Source: Folioceros fuciformis (Eukaryota > Anthocerotophyta > Anthocerotopsida > Anthocerotales). Taken from it: DNA of 64,000 bases. Below the pieces are notes generated by a model. That model worked only from the letters and a program-made list of their open reading frames with translations. It was not told the DNA's origin and did not search any database. The position numbers and the translations under genes were made by a program. How positions within the stretch are numbered: the first letter of the stretch is position 1; every line of letters starts with the position of its first letter. This document shows, piece after piece, positions 11,271 to 21,539 of the stretch. The DNA lies in assembly GCA_049999805.1 (NCBI GenBank), contig JBNGIO010006294.1, positions 344,964 to 408,963 of the forward strand, given 5' to 3'.

Positions 11271-11690
11271 GATCCTACTCCGCTATCCGCTCGGTCCACC
11301 CCGCAAGCTTGCCGAAAACAAGCAACTTTTCGTTGTGAACTGGTTTGCCCGCTAAACGGAGCTCGCCCGCTTCCCTTATCTTTGACTAGCAATAATATTT
11401 ACACAAACATACGAAATGTGGGACGGAAAACTTTACACAAAATTGTTCCTTCCCTCCAACATGCAAACAGACGAACGCTCCCAGAGTCCGCCTCATATCG
11501 AAGATCGAAGACGAGCTGCCGTCTCCACGGATTTCTGGGGAACCATACAACTCAACTCAGAGAGGATCCGTTCGGGAAAGCTCCAGTCTACTCTGGCTGG
11601 CTGCAAGAGACGTTGCTTCGGTTCTCAAGACGTCAAGGGAGCATGTACTCGGAGTTGATTTGCCTAAAGTCCATCAAATTCCTTCCTTTC
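11271..11690. promoter_or_regulatory. Upstream region of the SSUH2-like gene
   Basis: Sequence upstream (to the right) of the minus-strand start at 11270. I see no convincing TATA box, and the small plus-strand ORFs here have no recognisable content. Confidence 0.25.
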
Positions 11691-11699
11691 AAATACGCT

Positions 11700-12050
11700 G
11701 AAGATGCTTCGTCTTGAATCCATGTACGTAAATCCGGGAGCGGGTCACTGCCATCTTGAACTGGAGACATCCACCGGCATGAACAGGAAGGAAGTGAAGG
11801 TTGAGCTTGATGAAGGACGGGTTATGAATATCACCGGTGAAAGTAGCTGGGAGGATGTTTAAGGACACGGATCAATGACATGGAGTGGAACAAGCTCATG
11901 GCCGATTTGTTCGACTATTTCCGCTCCCAGAGAGCGTCAGGGTTGATGATGTCCAATCCAAGATGGAGCACGACGTCCTTGACCCTAAGAAGAAGGAAAC
12001 ACTGAGGTCCAAACCTCGCTCGATTCGCCTGCTCTCAAACGGAAACCAGG
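11700..12050 (+). pseudogene. Small heat-shock protein (HSP20/alpha-crystallin) pseudogene
   Basis: Two adjacent plus-strand frames carry the HSP20 order. First comes GMNRKEVKVELDEGRVMNITGE (split: GMNRKEVKVELDEG then RVMNITGE), matching the GMKKEEVKVEVE...RVLQISGE block of plant class I proteins. After a stop and a frame change comes HGVEQAHGRFVRLFPLPESV, then VDDVQSKMEHDVL and PKKKE, matching WHRVERSSGRFLRRFRLPE...VKAKMENGVL...PK. The alpha-crystallin core is thus broken by at least one frameshift and a stop near 11860, and the N-terminal arm is missing. HSP20 genes are typically intronless, so an intron is not a likely explanation. Confidence 0.7.
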
Positions 12051-12059
12051 TCCCGGTGA

Positions 12060-13260
12060 AGGAAAACGGGGCCCATATGCATGAAGAGCCGCGTCAGCTC
12101 TCTATCTGGACGATCTCGCAAGTGTCACTCTGTACGATTCTGCAGCCGCTGGGACTTCGAGCTTCGATGTTGTCGCCCTCAGTGCCGAATGTTAAAATTT
12201 TGCATGCCAGAGACTTCCCTCGAAGAGCGGTGCCCGTCTCAAGCTTCCGTGTCTGCCTCTCTGCAGTTTTGTGTAGTTTCCTCCAGACTCCGCCGAACCC
12301 GGACCCGGGAACACGTCCTCTTAGAGTTTCTCGTCCCAATGGTGGCGAGCAAGTTGTGTGCATGTCCAACCGCATCCACCTATCCTTTTAGGAAAGAAGT
12401 GTTGTGCAAGCCGTTACATCTCATCTTGTGATTGTATCGCAGCTGAGTCAGAATGCGCCTGAAAGTACCATCGTCGAACGACTCAATTGGGCAAATGCAG
12501 GTCTCTATGCTTGCATGTGTTCGGGTGCAACGCAATGGAAGTTTAGCGAAGATCGATGTAGCTAGCCCAGAACAAGCAAATCCTCAGACCTCCAGGACGT
12601 TGCGCGGAACACCATTGAACTGAGACTCGTCGTGCTGTTTGGCATCGTTTCGAGCGGAGATGGCATTCAGTAGATAAGTGCTGGTAAGCGAGATGGAACT
12701 GCTCCCAGTGGTTGCTTCTTGCAAACTGTGATGCCAGAACTCTACGACAGGTCCAGGTTCTCGGGAGTCACACATGCTGGTAGGTTCCAGTTGAAGCTTG
12801 CACCATTCTTGCCAGGGTTTAGTGGACTGTCCAAGCTCCCAAGGCGAGGCCCTGCCTACATGCAGCAACGAATCTCAAAGTCTATCAACTCAAGGGAGCG
12901 TTTGCACAACTGCAGCCTAGCCTGCCAGGCGTAAAACAACGTGTGAGTCACAATTTCTGTGCCACAAGCAACAAGATGCGCCGGTCAACGACATCTTCCT
13001 GCTGGTAATGTGCTCCTCTGAAATCCACTTTGCTGCACATTGTATCAACAATGAAAGCCAGCAGCGAAACTGACAGAATCTAGATTTTGCAGAGCCGGTC
13101 CGATCAAAGACCTACCTGTTGATGATCTGTCAACATTGAATCTGAAGGGCCATCCAAAGCTCTGGCCATTCTCCACAGCATAATGTTGAGAGGGACGTAG
13201 GAGGAGAATTTTTTCACAGCTTACGCGAATTTCTGGCTTGTGCACAAAGCAAAGGATACT
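12060..13260. other. Region without a supported gene
   Basis: ORFs up to about 168 codons on both strands, none with a recognisable domain or mutually consistent exon borders. Part may be further decayed sequence downstream of the HSP20 remnant. Confidence 0.3.
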
Positions 13261-13263
13261 AGC

Positions 13264-13896
13264 ATGGAACTAGCGAGATTCGGGAGCCACGGTCTTGCAC
13301 AACAAGAGAGCTCGTCAACAGCATGTAATTCTTCCGCAGTCGAGGGAGAGAGTTCTGCCAGCGCAGCAGCTCTGGAGTACCAGAAGTTGATGGACACGAT
13401 TGCAAAAGGGTAAGAAACGTTTCTATTGGCATACTTTCAAGTTTTTTTCCCAAACATTAATATAATTTATACTGATATCTACGATCTATTTTTTCATAGT
13501 CTACATCCCTTAGCAGAGGAAGAGGAGGAGGAAGTGCTTTTATCCAACAATGGTGTTAGGAATGGCAACAAAAAAGAATGTATTCATCTAAACAAAGTTA
13601 GATGTATGGAGCTTTTGCAAAAGCTGGAATATCATAATTGGGAATTACATAAAAAAATAATAGATAATGTTACCTACCGAAAGATATGTGATGATCTTTT
13701 GGAAACCCTGTGTGAAAATGTTTCAGGTGCAAAAAAGACTGTTTGTAAAAATGTTTCAGGTGCCAAAAAGACTCTATGGAAAGTGTCGCGTTGTTTTTTG
13801 ACTCTGGACATTCACAGAAGACTATGCGGGATTGCATTAGAAGACTTAAAAGATGTGCGGGATTGCATTAGGAGAGTTAGAAAAGGAACAGCTTAA
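13264..13896 (+). CDS. Unrecognised two-exon protein with an acidic stretch and a short internal repeat
   Basis: An ATG at 13264 opens a Ser/Ala-rich exon ending at 13409 before a strong donor (GTAAGA). A T-rich intron ends in TTTTTTCATAG at 13499, and the second exon runs 13500-13896. Together they give 180 residues in one frame. Exon 2 has a run of six Glu just after the junction, then a basic helical region. It also contains a near-duplicate NVSGAKKT repeat caused by a tandem repeat of about 36 bp around 13711-13770. No transmembrane segment, signal peptide or known domain is apparent. Exon 2 is markedly more AT-rich than the flanking genes. Confidence 0.45.
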
Positions 13897-14247
13897 CCTA
13901 ACTCTTAAGCTCTAGCTCGGTTTTAGTTCCTCTTGTGCAAGACTAATTCTTTAGTTAGTAAGTTTTCTATCTATCGCATAAACAGAGTTTCTATTAATAG
14001 CGTGTTAAAACTGTCGCTGCTCCGGTAAGGTAACGGACCACAGCGGCCCCAATGTGTACAATAGCTGTAGTCTCCACGCATCGGGATGTGCTTGTGGCAG
14101 CTCTATTCTGGAGCGGGAGCGTAGGAGCTTGGTAGAAGAGTAAGCAGGGATTCCCCGGCTGGAAGCTCTGAACTAGGGGTTAGGGTTTCTCGGGGGAAGG
14201 ACTAGCAGATTCCGGAGGCGGGATTGAGTACGGCCGAGGCAGCAGCG

Positions 14248-14886
14248 ATGGGGATGGACGCTGGAGAAGAAGAGACACGGGTTGGAGGACACGCAAAAGT
14301 TGGAGTTACAGTATCGACACAAGATGAAACCGCCGATCTGCTGGAGTCTGGGCCCATCCTCTCACCGTTTCTAACCAAAGTGGGAAACTCAATGCAAGTC
14401 ACACCAGTAGTACTTCCCATGGCCGTGTTCTTGTTGGCTCTAACCCGATTTCCCTCCCCTCCGTTTGAAACGAGTTATCCTTGGATCTACTCCATTGCCC
14501 TCGGTGCTAGCGCGATGGCTGTCCTCAATTCAATTCACATGTTGAGAATCGTACTCTGCCAACCTGCCAGAGCTCGGGATTCCCGTACCCCGTTGCTGGT
14601 CGGGCACATGTTTGGCTTGTTGTCGACCTCCTTAGGTTACGTAAGTTTTGTGGTATGGTCTTGCACAAAACGAAGTAAATACGCCTGGAGCTTACCGCTG
14701 TTGACGGCGTTTCTTGCGGCCTTCTTCGTCATCCACCAATGTAAGCATCTATGTAGGATTCGTTGGGGCGAGATCAAGACCTTCCTACGTGCTGGCCTCA
14801 GAATTGAGGCGGCCGAGCTGAGAGCTGCGAGGGAGGCGGACCTCAGAACTGCGGATGCGAACACAGAGCCGTCTGGTAATCGCTGA
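14248..14886 (+). CDS. Unrecognised membrane protein with about four transmembrane segments
   Basis: A single open frame of 212 residues from the ATG at 14248; a frame upstream starting at TTG is less likely. After an acidic N-terminus (residues 1-45) come hydrophobic stretches around VTPVVLPMAVFLLALT, WIYSIALGASAMAVL, HMFGLLSTSLGYVSFVVW and WSLPLLTAFLAAFFVI. The tail after them is charged and Ala/Arg/Glu-rich, probably helical (AAELRAAREADLRTA). The four-helix layout with soluble tails resembles small plant membrane proteins of unknown function, but I recognise no family motif. Confidence 0.5.
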   Translation: MGMDAGEEETRVGGHAKVGVTVSTQDETADLLESGPILSPFLTKVGNSMQVTPVVLPMAVFLLALTRFPSPPFETSYPWIYSIALGASAMAVLNSIHMLRIVLCQPARARDSRTPLLVGHMFGLLSTSLGYVSFVVWSCTKRSKYAWSLPLLTAFLAAFFVIHQCKHLCRIRWGEIKTFLRAGLRIEAAELRAAREADLRTADANTEPSGNR

Positions 14887-15023
14887 AACCATCTGTGTTA
14901 ACTGTTTGTTGTACATTGCTGAATGTCGCCTTGCCTAGCCTAGCCGCTGTGTGTTGAACCTCGTTCTTGTCTCTTCTCTTTTTTGAATCATTGTTGTTCA
15001 TGTGTGGCATAGAGACAGGGTCG

Positions 15024-15278
15024 ATGGACTCCAGAAATCACAGGGACTCCGCAAATTTGGTCGCGATCGAATCCTCCTACGGAAAACTTCTCCAGGCTGT
15101 GTCTCAAGGATCGAAGGATGACCAGCGATTTACCCTACAGGCCCTTCTAGGCCTTGAAGAAAAATTAAGATGTCTGCGTGAGCTGGAATCCATCCAGAAG
15201 CACGAGATGAGGCGGGTGAGGTGGAGCAACTATGATTCCGGTTCCTTGAATCCGAAGGAAGAGGGACATCGTCACTGA
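15024..15278 (+). CDS. Short unrecognised protein, possibly a downstream exon
   Basis: An 84-codon frame from the ATG at 15024 with a helical, charged composition (LLGLEEKLRCLRELESIQK). The ATG lies 13 bases after an acceptor-like GGCATAG, and the preceding ~60 bp are T-rich, so this could be a downstream exon of the membrane-protein transcription unit or a small separate gene. Confidence 0.3.
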   Translation: MDSRNHRDSANLVAIESSYGKLLQAVSQGSKDDQRFTLQALLGLEEKLRCLRELESIQKHEMRRVRWSNYDSGSLNPKEEGHRH

Positions 15279-15289
15279 CCGTTACTAAG

Positions 15290-16028
15290 TGTAACACCCC
15301 GATGTCACGCAATTTTGAGTGATATGCTACAAGACGTATGTATGTATCTAGATTCTGCACGGTTCAAGCAGCCGTGCAAAATTTGGCTATGTACATCATT
15401 CCACGTCGGGAACCCACAGCGTGTCGCCATGAAGAAACAAAGAAGATCGTCACCATGGGCTCTTGATCTTGAACGGGTTACGACGCAGAACTCTGACGGG
15501 ATCGCAAAACGCTTCGCCATGTCTGCCCCGGTCTGTTCGCGTGCTTGAGCATCGTACAGGTCCTTGACTGCTTCAGGAAAATGCTCAATCTGGTCATTTG
15601 CCGTGGTGTTACGGGTAGCTGCGAGGAACAATTGGCTGTTCACCAAGTCTTTCATACAACCTCGGTGTGCTTGCCAAGTTCCCCACATTTTGCATCCCTG
15701 TCCCACAAGCCATCACGAAGGAACAAATCATGCTCCACCCCTGCCTCCGGCCAACACATCAGCATGCATCTCTCGCTGGACTTCTAAGTCTGGGGCTCTT
15801 GCGCAATCCTGAACTATCCAGCTGCACATTCCTCGGCAAAGTTGCATGGCCCACGTCTCGATACTCGTCACCCGTGTTTGCGATTCGAAACGAGAAAGGC
15901 AGTTTAGAAAGAAAGTGTGTGAAACTTGGGTTACCGGTTGCCTTGAGCTCTTAGGTTTATGAGGTCTTTCAACCGGCCGGCGTTGCGGTTTGCTTGCGCA
16001 AGGTGCGCGGGCGTGGGATCAGAGGAGA
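15290..16028. other. Intergenic region upstream of CPSF100
   Basis: No supported gene; minus-strand frames from 15706 to 15305 start at non-ATG codons and have no recognisable content. The CPSF100 promoter and 5' leader presumably lie here. I see no clear TATA box. Confidence 0.3.
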
Positions 16029-18257
16029 ATGGGGACCAGCGTGCAGCTGAAGCCGCTGATGGGGGCACACTCGGAGTCCCCGCTTTGCTATCTTCTGGTC
16101 GTGGATGGCTTCAACATCTTGCTGGATTGTGGGTGGACAGATGCCTTCAACACAGCGGATCTGAAGGAGCTTGTGGAGGTGGCTCCAACGGTGGACGCTG
16201 TGCTCCTCTCGCACCCGGATACAATGCACCTGGGTGCGTTGGCATACGCGGCAGGGAAGCTGAAATTGACGGCCCCAGCTTATTGCACAGAGCCTGTGCA
16301 CAGACTGGGGCTCATGTACATGTATGACCATTTTTTCTCCAGGAGGGCGGTGTCCAACTTCGACGTCTTCACCATGGAGGACGTAGACCTAGCTTTTGAT
16401 AATACTATTCGGCTCAAGTACTCGCAGGACTATCCGCTGGCGGACAAGGGGGAGGGGATAACCATCACGCCCTATGCAGCTGGGCGGTTGTTGGGTGGGA
16501 CGGTGTGGAAGATAAGTAAGGACACTGAGGATATTATCTATGCTGTGGATTATAATCACAGGAAGGAGAGGCACCTGAATGGAACTGTGTTGGAGACGAT
16601 CATTCGACCTGCCGTGCTCATCACCGATGCCTACAATGCCCTGGTGATGCAACCGCCTCGGCAGAAGAGGGATCAGGATTTTATGGACTTGGTGCTCAAG
16701 CATCTGAGGGCTAATGGGAATGTGCTTCTCCCTGTGGAGACTGCAGGACGTGTGCTGGAGTTGATTCTTTTCTTGGAACATACTTGGGCTCATCATCACT
16801 TACCCTATCCTTTAGCCTTCTTGAGCAATGTTGCTGATAGTACGATAGAGTCTGCCAAGAGCTTGCTGGAGTGGATGAGTGATGCCATCAATAAGTCATT
16901 CGAGCAGACTCGAGATAATCCCTTTCTGTTCAAGTGTTTGAAGCTGTGCCACAACCGAAAGGAGTTTGATGAGCTGCCTCCGGGACCCAAGGTGGTGCTC
17001 GCCTCCGTGGCCAGCTTGGAAGCAGGATTTGCGCGGGATCTCTTCACCGAGTGGGCGGGAGATGAGAACAGCATGGTGCTGTTTACCGAGAAGGGACAGG
17101 TGGGTACTTTTGCCCGGACGTTTTTGCAGGTTACTCCTGCTCCACAGGCGGTGATGGTGACCATGAGTAGGAAGATTCCGCTGACTGGGGAGGAGCTTAG
17201 AGCGTACGAGGAGGAACAGGCCAGGCTCAGAGAGCAGGAGAAGAAGGAGAGGGAATTGAAAGCTCTCAAGGCTGCTGAAGAGCAGCTTCAAGCTAATGGC
17301 ACTAGCGGTGAGCAGGTGGATGACGATTCTATGGCTCTGGAGGTGAGCGGGGCTGTCACCTCTCCTGCAGAAGCACCATCTGCCGTAGCCCTGGTGCAGC
17401 TTTTCGGAGATGTTCTGGTCGATGGATTCAGACCACCACCAGAAGCTGTGGCTCCCATGTTTCCAGACGACACCAATCCCGGTGAGTGGGATGAGTTCGG
17501 AGAGATCATCAACCCGGACGACTTTGTGTCTACAGAGGAGGTAGTAGGATATACGGCTACCACACTTCCTTTGATCGAAGAGGCAGGAGAGAAGCTGGAT
17601 AGCGAAACGGTCGATTTGCTGTTACATGATGCACCTTCCAAGGTGGTGACCAACGATCTTATGGTGCCTGTGCGATGTGATCTTTCTTACCTGGACTTTG
17701 AGGGCAGGTCTGATGGACGTTCCATCAAAAACATACTGCAGCATGTGGTTCCCCTCAAACTTGTGCTTATCCACGGCTCGGCTGAGGCGACTGAGCACCT
17801 GAAGCAGCACTGCCTGAAACATGTCACCCCGTCCGTGTTCACTCCATACGTGGGCGAGACCGTGGACGTAACATCTGACCTGTGTGCTTTCAAGGTCACT
17901 CTAACAGAGCAGCTCATGAGCAATGTCATCTTCAGGAAAGTGGGCGAGTATGAACTATCGTGGGTGGATGGCACAGTCGGAGAGAAGGGGGATGACGATA
18001 TTCTTTCACTGTTACCAGTCGTTGCTCCTCCTCCACACAAAGCTGTCCTGGTTGAGGACCTTCGACTCGCAGACTTCAGGCATCTTCTGGCCACAAAGGG
18101 TGTGCAAGCAGAGTTTGCTGGAGGCATATTGCGGTGCGGCAACCACATCTCTGTGCGGAAGGTCAGCAGCGGCCATCAGGTGGTGATTGAGGGCCCTCTC
18201 TGCGAGGACTATTACAAGATCCGTGAACTGCTGTACTCTCAGTTTCACATGTTCTAA
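16029..18257 (+). CDS. CPSF100: Cleavage and polyadenylation specificity factor subunit 2 (CPSF100)
   Basis: An intronless 742-codon frame from the ATG at 16029, close to the ~739 residues of Arabidopsis CPSF100. It starts GTSVQLKPLMGAHSESPLCYL, typical of the family. The metallo-beta-lactamase fold shows LLSHPDTMHLGAL at residues 59-71, where the HxHxDH zinc ligands of the active endonuclease CPSF73 are replaced, as is normal for this catalytically dead partner. The beta-CASP part follows (GNVLLPVETAGRVLEL), then a long acidic/Gln-Glu insert (residues ~400-490) and a C-terminal domain ending KIRELLYSQFHMF. It acts in the nucleus with CPSF73, symplekin and CPSF160 in pre-mRNA 3'-end cleavage. 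Lack of introns over 2.2 kb is notable beside intron-rich neighbours; it could reflect an old retrocopy, but the frame is perfect. An AATAAA lies near 18592. Confidence 0.95.
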   Translation: MGTSVQLKPLMGAHSESPLCYLLVVDGFNILLDCGWTDAFNTADLKELVEVAPTVDAVLLSHPDTMHLGALAYAAGKLKLTAPAYCTEPVHRLGLMYMYDHFFSRRAVSNFDVFTMEDVDLAFDNTIRLKYSQDYPLADKGEGITITPYAAGRLLGGTVWKISKDTEDIIYAVDYNHRKERHLNGTVLETIIRPAVLITDAYNALVMQPPRQKRDQDFMDLVLKHLRANGNVLLPVETAGRVLELILFLEHTWAHHHLPYPLAFLSNVADSTIESAKSLLEWMSDAINKSFEQTRDNPFLFKCLKLCHNRKEFDELPPGPKVVLASVASLEAGFARDLFTEWAGDENSMVLFTEKGQVGTFARTFLQVTPAPQAVMVTMSRKIPLTGEELRAYEEEQARLREQEKKERELKALKAAEEQLQANGTSGEQVDDDSMALEVSGAVTSPAEAPSAVALVQLFGDVLVDGFRPPPEAVAPMFPDDTNPGEWDEFGEIINPDDFVSTEEVVGYTATTLPLIEEAGEKLDSETVDLLLHDAPSKVVTNDLMVPVRCDLSYLDFEGRSDGRSIKNILQHVVPLKLVLIHGSAEATEHLKQHCLKHVTPSVFTPYVGETVDVTSDLCAFKVTLTEQLMSNVIFRKVGEYELSWVDGTVGEKGDDDILSLLPVVAPPPHKAVLVEDLRLADFRHLLATKGVQAEFAGGILRCGNHISVRKVSSGHQVVIEGPLCEDYYKIRELLYSQFHMF

Positions 18258-18833
18258 GCTTTGGGACATGACAGCTCCATTTTTTCCCAACATCCTGGAG
18301 TCTCCGCTCCTGTCGATGACCCGAAGTACTTCGCCAACATCCTTTGTGCCTCCCATTCCCATGGTATGTGTGGTGTTTCAGGAGCTCGGGGTTTTTACTA
18401 CTACTGGGTTTTCCCAGTCCATCTGACCATCGGTCTGGATTGAATGCAGCTACCAGCAGGTGACAGTGTCAAACACTCCAGCTGGGAAGTGTATCCGGTC
18501 TCACTCAAGGGTACTGTAGTCAGTCACCTCCATCCTTCGTGGCTGTGTGCTAAAAAACTAACATCGCCTCTGCACTGCACGCAGGACTCTCAATAAAAGC
18601 TGGAAGAAGAGGTATGTCACTCCGGAGTGGTGCAAAGTCAACGAACCCATCTCGAGCCAAGCCATGTGAAAATCACGTCATTAAGTTCTATGGAAGTGTC
18701 TTCCAAAATTCATTGGAGCACGGAGGTTTACATAAGAGGAAGACGCGTTAGTTATTCTACGATAGCAGCAGACACGCACCATTAGGGCGAGCTGCGCGCA
18801 AAACAGAAACATGGATTGAACGATAGTCAGGAT
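18258..18833. other. Convergent 3' flanks of CPSF100 and the root-cap gene
   Basis: Short spacer between convergent genes with an AATAAA-type signal near 18592; no coding evidence. Confidence 0.4.
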
Positions 18834-19996
18834 TTAGCGACGGCACACCATGCCGAGGCCGGTGGCCCCGCCGGAGCCGCATGTAACAGGCTTCACATCC
18901 TCGAGAAGGCCAGAAGCTTCGGCGGCGGGGCCAGCGACAGCGAAGCGGGACACAGCGCAGTCGGGCGCCATGATCCCACTAGTGATGTACTTCTCCATGT
19001 TGCCCATGCTAGGGAGGCCGCCTTTCGGACGGGGCATTTCGAACCCAGGCGTGTAGGTCTGGCCCAGCACTCCGTTCACCTGGCCGGATAGACGCTCGAA
19101 TTGGAAGCTCACATCCAGGTGCGCCATGACGTCGGTGCCGAAGGGGATGCCGTAGGCGTGCTTGGCGTCATCCGACTCGCTAACAGGGGTGGCGAACACG
19201 GTGAGCTTCACGTACCCGGCCATCTCCACGGCGACAGCGTTGGTGGCCTCGGTGCGGACGATCTTGACCCCGTAGGCGGCGTCCTCCCAGGTGGCGCCTG
19301 CGCCCACCGGCAGCTCCACTGGCACAGAGTTGAGCACCACCACCAGCTGGTCCTGCGCCTGGTCCCATTGCGCCACCCGGCGCGCGCCCACGTACAACTG
19401 GTTGCTCCCGAACAGGACTCCCAGCGACTGCACCCACGTGAAGTCATGCTTAACGGTGGTTCCCGTCAGCCCGATGAAGTGTGCGTTGATGTGCAGGTCG
19501 GAGTCGGACACCAGGCAGAAGTCGGCGTTCTTGATCCCGTGGAAGTAGAACGCCCGCCCGTCCTGGGTCGTCATCACCGGATCCTTGCAGACAGATCCAT
19601 GTCCGCACCGCGGGGCCGCTGCATTCCACGGGTCAATTTGCACCTTGTCAGACAATCGGAGCAATAGAAGCCGAGCAAGACGGCTTCTATTTTATTCTCA
19701 ACTACGCCAAAACGGGTGGGCAAACCTCTACCACTTTGCCGAGAACTCAAACACGGGTCTCGCAAAAGAAGACAGCGTAGTAGAACAAGGGAGCAAACGA
19801 AAGCACAGCAGATAGACAAAACCTTGTCTAATTTTCTAGATTTTCTAACAAGGTCTAAGTTTCACTTACGGGGAGGAGATTTGTGACCGGTCCCATTCTT
19901 TTTCCCTTTGTCACCCTCATTCGCTGAAGCAGGAGCAATGCACTGAGCCAATGCCAAAGTCATCACCAACATGATGGGCAGAATGAACTTGGCCAT
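18834..19996 (-). CDS. Secreted root-cap / late-embryogenesis family protein
   Basis: Exon 1 (19996-19870) encodes an N-terminal signal peptide (MAKFILPIMLVMTLALAQC) and a Lys/Gly-rich segment. A GT-AG intron with acceptor AATGCAG leads to exon 2 (19618-18834), giving 303 residues in frame. Exon 2 begins with CGHGSVCKDP and then the family block AFYFHGIKNADFCLVSDSDL, HINAHFIGLTG, DFTWVQSLGVLFG and LYVGAR, diagnostic of the plant Root_cap domain. The C-terminus includes YGIPFGTDVMAHLDVSFQFE and VNGVLGQTY. These are apoplastic proteins found in root caps, seeds and dehydrating tissue; no enzyme activity is established. Intron phase supports the model. Upstream RY motifs and a TATA box are listed separately. 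Confidence 0.88.
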
Positions 19997-20095
19997 CTTC
20001 GACAAAGAATGAATGACTTTGGTGATGCAATGTACTGGAAGTGAGGAAGCTGGAGACCTTGAGGAGGATGTGCAAATGCTGTGTGGTATCCTACC

Positions 20096-20102
20096 TTATA
20101 TA
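20096..20102 (-). promoter_or_regulatory. TATA box of the root-cap family gene
   Basis: TATATAA on the minus strand, about 100 bp upstream of the ATG at 19996, a normal distance allowing for a short 5' leader. Confidence 0.65.
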
Positions 20103-20110
20103 CTGGGTAG

Positions 20111-20250
20111 CATGCATTGCTTCTTTGTTTTGGTATGCTGCTTGGTACGATCAACAAGAGAGCAGTTGTGAACGTGGGTAGCATGCACAAATATTGATAA
20201 CTTTGCTTCTTTGTTTTGGTATGCTACTTGGTACGATCAACAAGAGAGCA
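20111..20250 (-). promoter_or_regulatory. Upstream repeat with RY (CATGCA) motifs
   Basis: A 48-bp block at 20117-20164 is repeated almost exactly at 20203-20250 (one substitution seen). The block GGGTAGCATGCA precedes the first copy and recurs at 20176-20187, so CATGCA occurs at 20111 and 20182. CATGCA is the RY element bound by B3 factors of the ABI3/FUS3 class in seed and dehydration programmes, which suits this gene family. The binding role is inferred. Confidence 0.55.
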
Positions 20251-20259
20251 AAATAGATT

Positions 20260-20870
20260 CTAGATTGTCATATCACACCACACCACCAACACGTGAACAA
20301 AACATAGATATGAAACTATTTGAAGATAGAATTATGTAAGACTGAACTCGAAGTAGAATAATGGAAGTAACCCAAAAATGTAATCATATCTTCACGAGTG
20401 AAGACAAGATGTGTAGATGAAAGTGGATCATTGGCAGAAGAGTGTGTGAGGCAAGTACGATGTGGGCTGACAGCGCTCCGTTCCGTTCATCATGTGGTCA
20501 AGTCGGTGGGGCTGCTGGGATATGTGCTGATGAGCGTCCGGCTGAAGTCTGAGCTGGACGTGAGCCGGGTTTGGATACGTCCGATCGCGGAGACTGAAAC
20601 ATGCGCTCCAGCTTGCCTGTTTGTCTTTGGCAGGACAAGACAAGTGGCGAGCGGGCCAGTAGAGGAAACATAGGCAAGGAAAATGCCGGTGACTCGTGGG
20701 ACGGAAATGTTTCCAGCATCGTCCTGCACCAGTCTTCTCAAGTCAATGTTGCTGCTGGCCACCGTTTTGCCTTCCATGATTGTCCTCCTCTAACCCTAGC
20801 CGATGATTCTCTGAGGGCGCGATTTCAGCCCGGCTGCTGTTGATCTGCGGACCTGCAGCTGCAGCTGCCC
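20260..20870. other. Intergenic region
   Basis: A minus-strand ATG at 20777 opens a 95-codon frame without recognisable content; no other gene evidence. Confidence 0.3.
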
Positions 20871-20871
20871 A

Positions 20872-21534
20872 AGGTGCTTTTGAGCTGCCTGGCGGGGGTG
20901 ATGCAGAACGGAACGGGCCAGGTCTTGAGAGAGAAAGAAGCAGGTCCAAACATGGTGATTTTGTCCACAGTTTGGAGGTTGGCCTGCATGGCGCAGTGCT
21001 GAAGCAAATTCGGATCGACGGTTACTTTGGAAACCGCGTCATCTGGCTGCCTGGCCAATTTTCTGATCAGCCGAGTTGAAGATGGCACTGCCTGAGGTGC
21101 TTTTGAGGTGTCTGGGACTGAACATGGCGCGACAGAACGGGACAGGCCAGGTCTTGAGAGAGAAAGAGGCAGGTTCAAAAACAGCGATTTTGTCCACGGT
21201 TCGGAAGATGGCCTGCAATGCACAGTGCTGAGATGAGTTCCCAATAACGGCTCCTTTCGAAACTGTATAATCTGGCTGCCTGGCAAATCTGTTGTTCAGC
21301 CGAGCTGGAGCTGGAGATGGAACTGCCCGAGGTGCTTTTGAGCTGCCTGGGACTGGACATGGCGGGACAGAACCTTATAGGGCAGGTCTTGAAAGAGAAA
21401 GAGGCAGGTCCAAACATAGCGATTTTGTCCACAGTTTGGAGGTTGGCCGGCATTGCACAGTGCTGAGGCGAATTAGAATCCACGGCCCGGCCCCTTTCGA
21501 AACTGTATCCTCTGGCTGCCTGACAAGTCTGTGA
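20872..21534 (+). repeat. Tandem repeat of ~205-235 bp, three copies
   Basis: Copies begin at 20872, 21095 and 21330. Each starts AGGTGCTTTTGAG, continues with an ACAGAAC/CAGAACGG block, CAGGTCTTGA plus a GA-rich run, GATTTTGTCCAC, a GCACAGTGCTGA-like block and TCTGGCTGCCTG. Copies differ by scattered substitutions and small indels. A weaker partial copy of the GA-rich block lies near 22160-22195. No coding function is evident. Confidence 0.85.
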
Positions 21535-21539
21535 AATCG

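Noticed and set aside
15305-15706. Minus-strand 133-codon ORF
   Set aside because: Starts at a non-ATG codon, no domain, no splice-compatible partner.
16389-18148. Long antisense ORFs opposite CPSF100
   Set aside because: Shadow frames of a strongly coding, GC-balanced gene; no domains.
19101-19667. 188-codon plus-strand ORF opposite the root-cap gene
   Set aside because: Antisense shadow; His/Arg/Val-rich composition typical of the complement of a coding exon.
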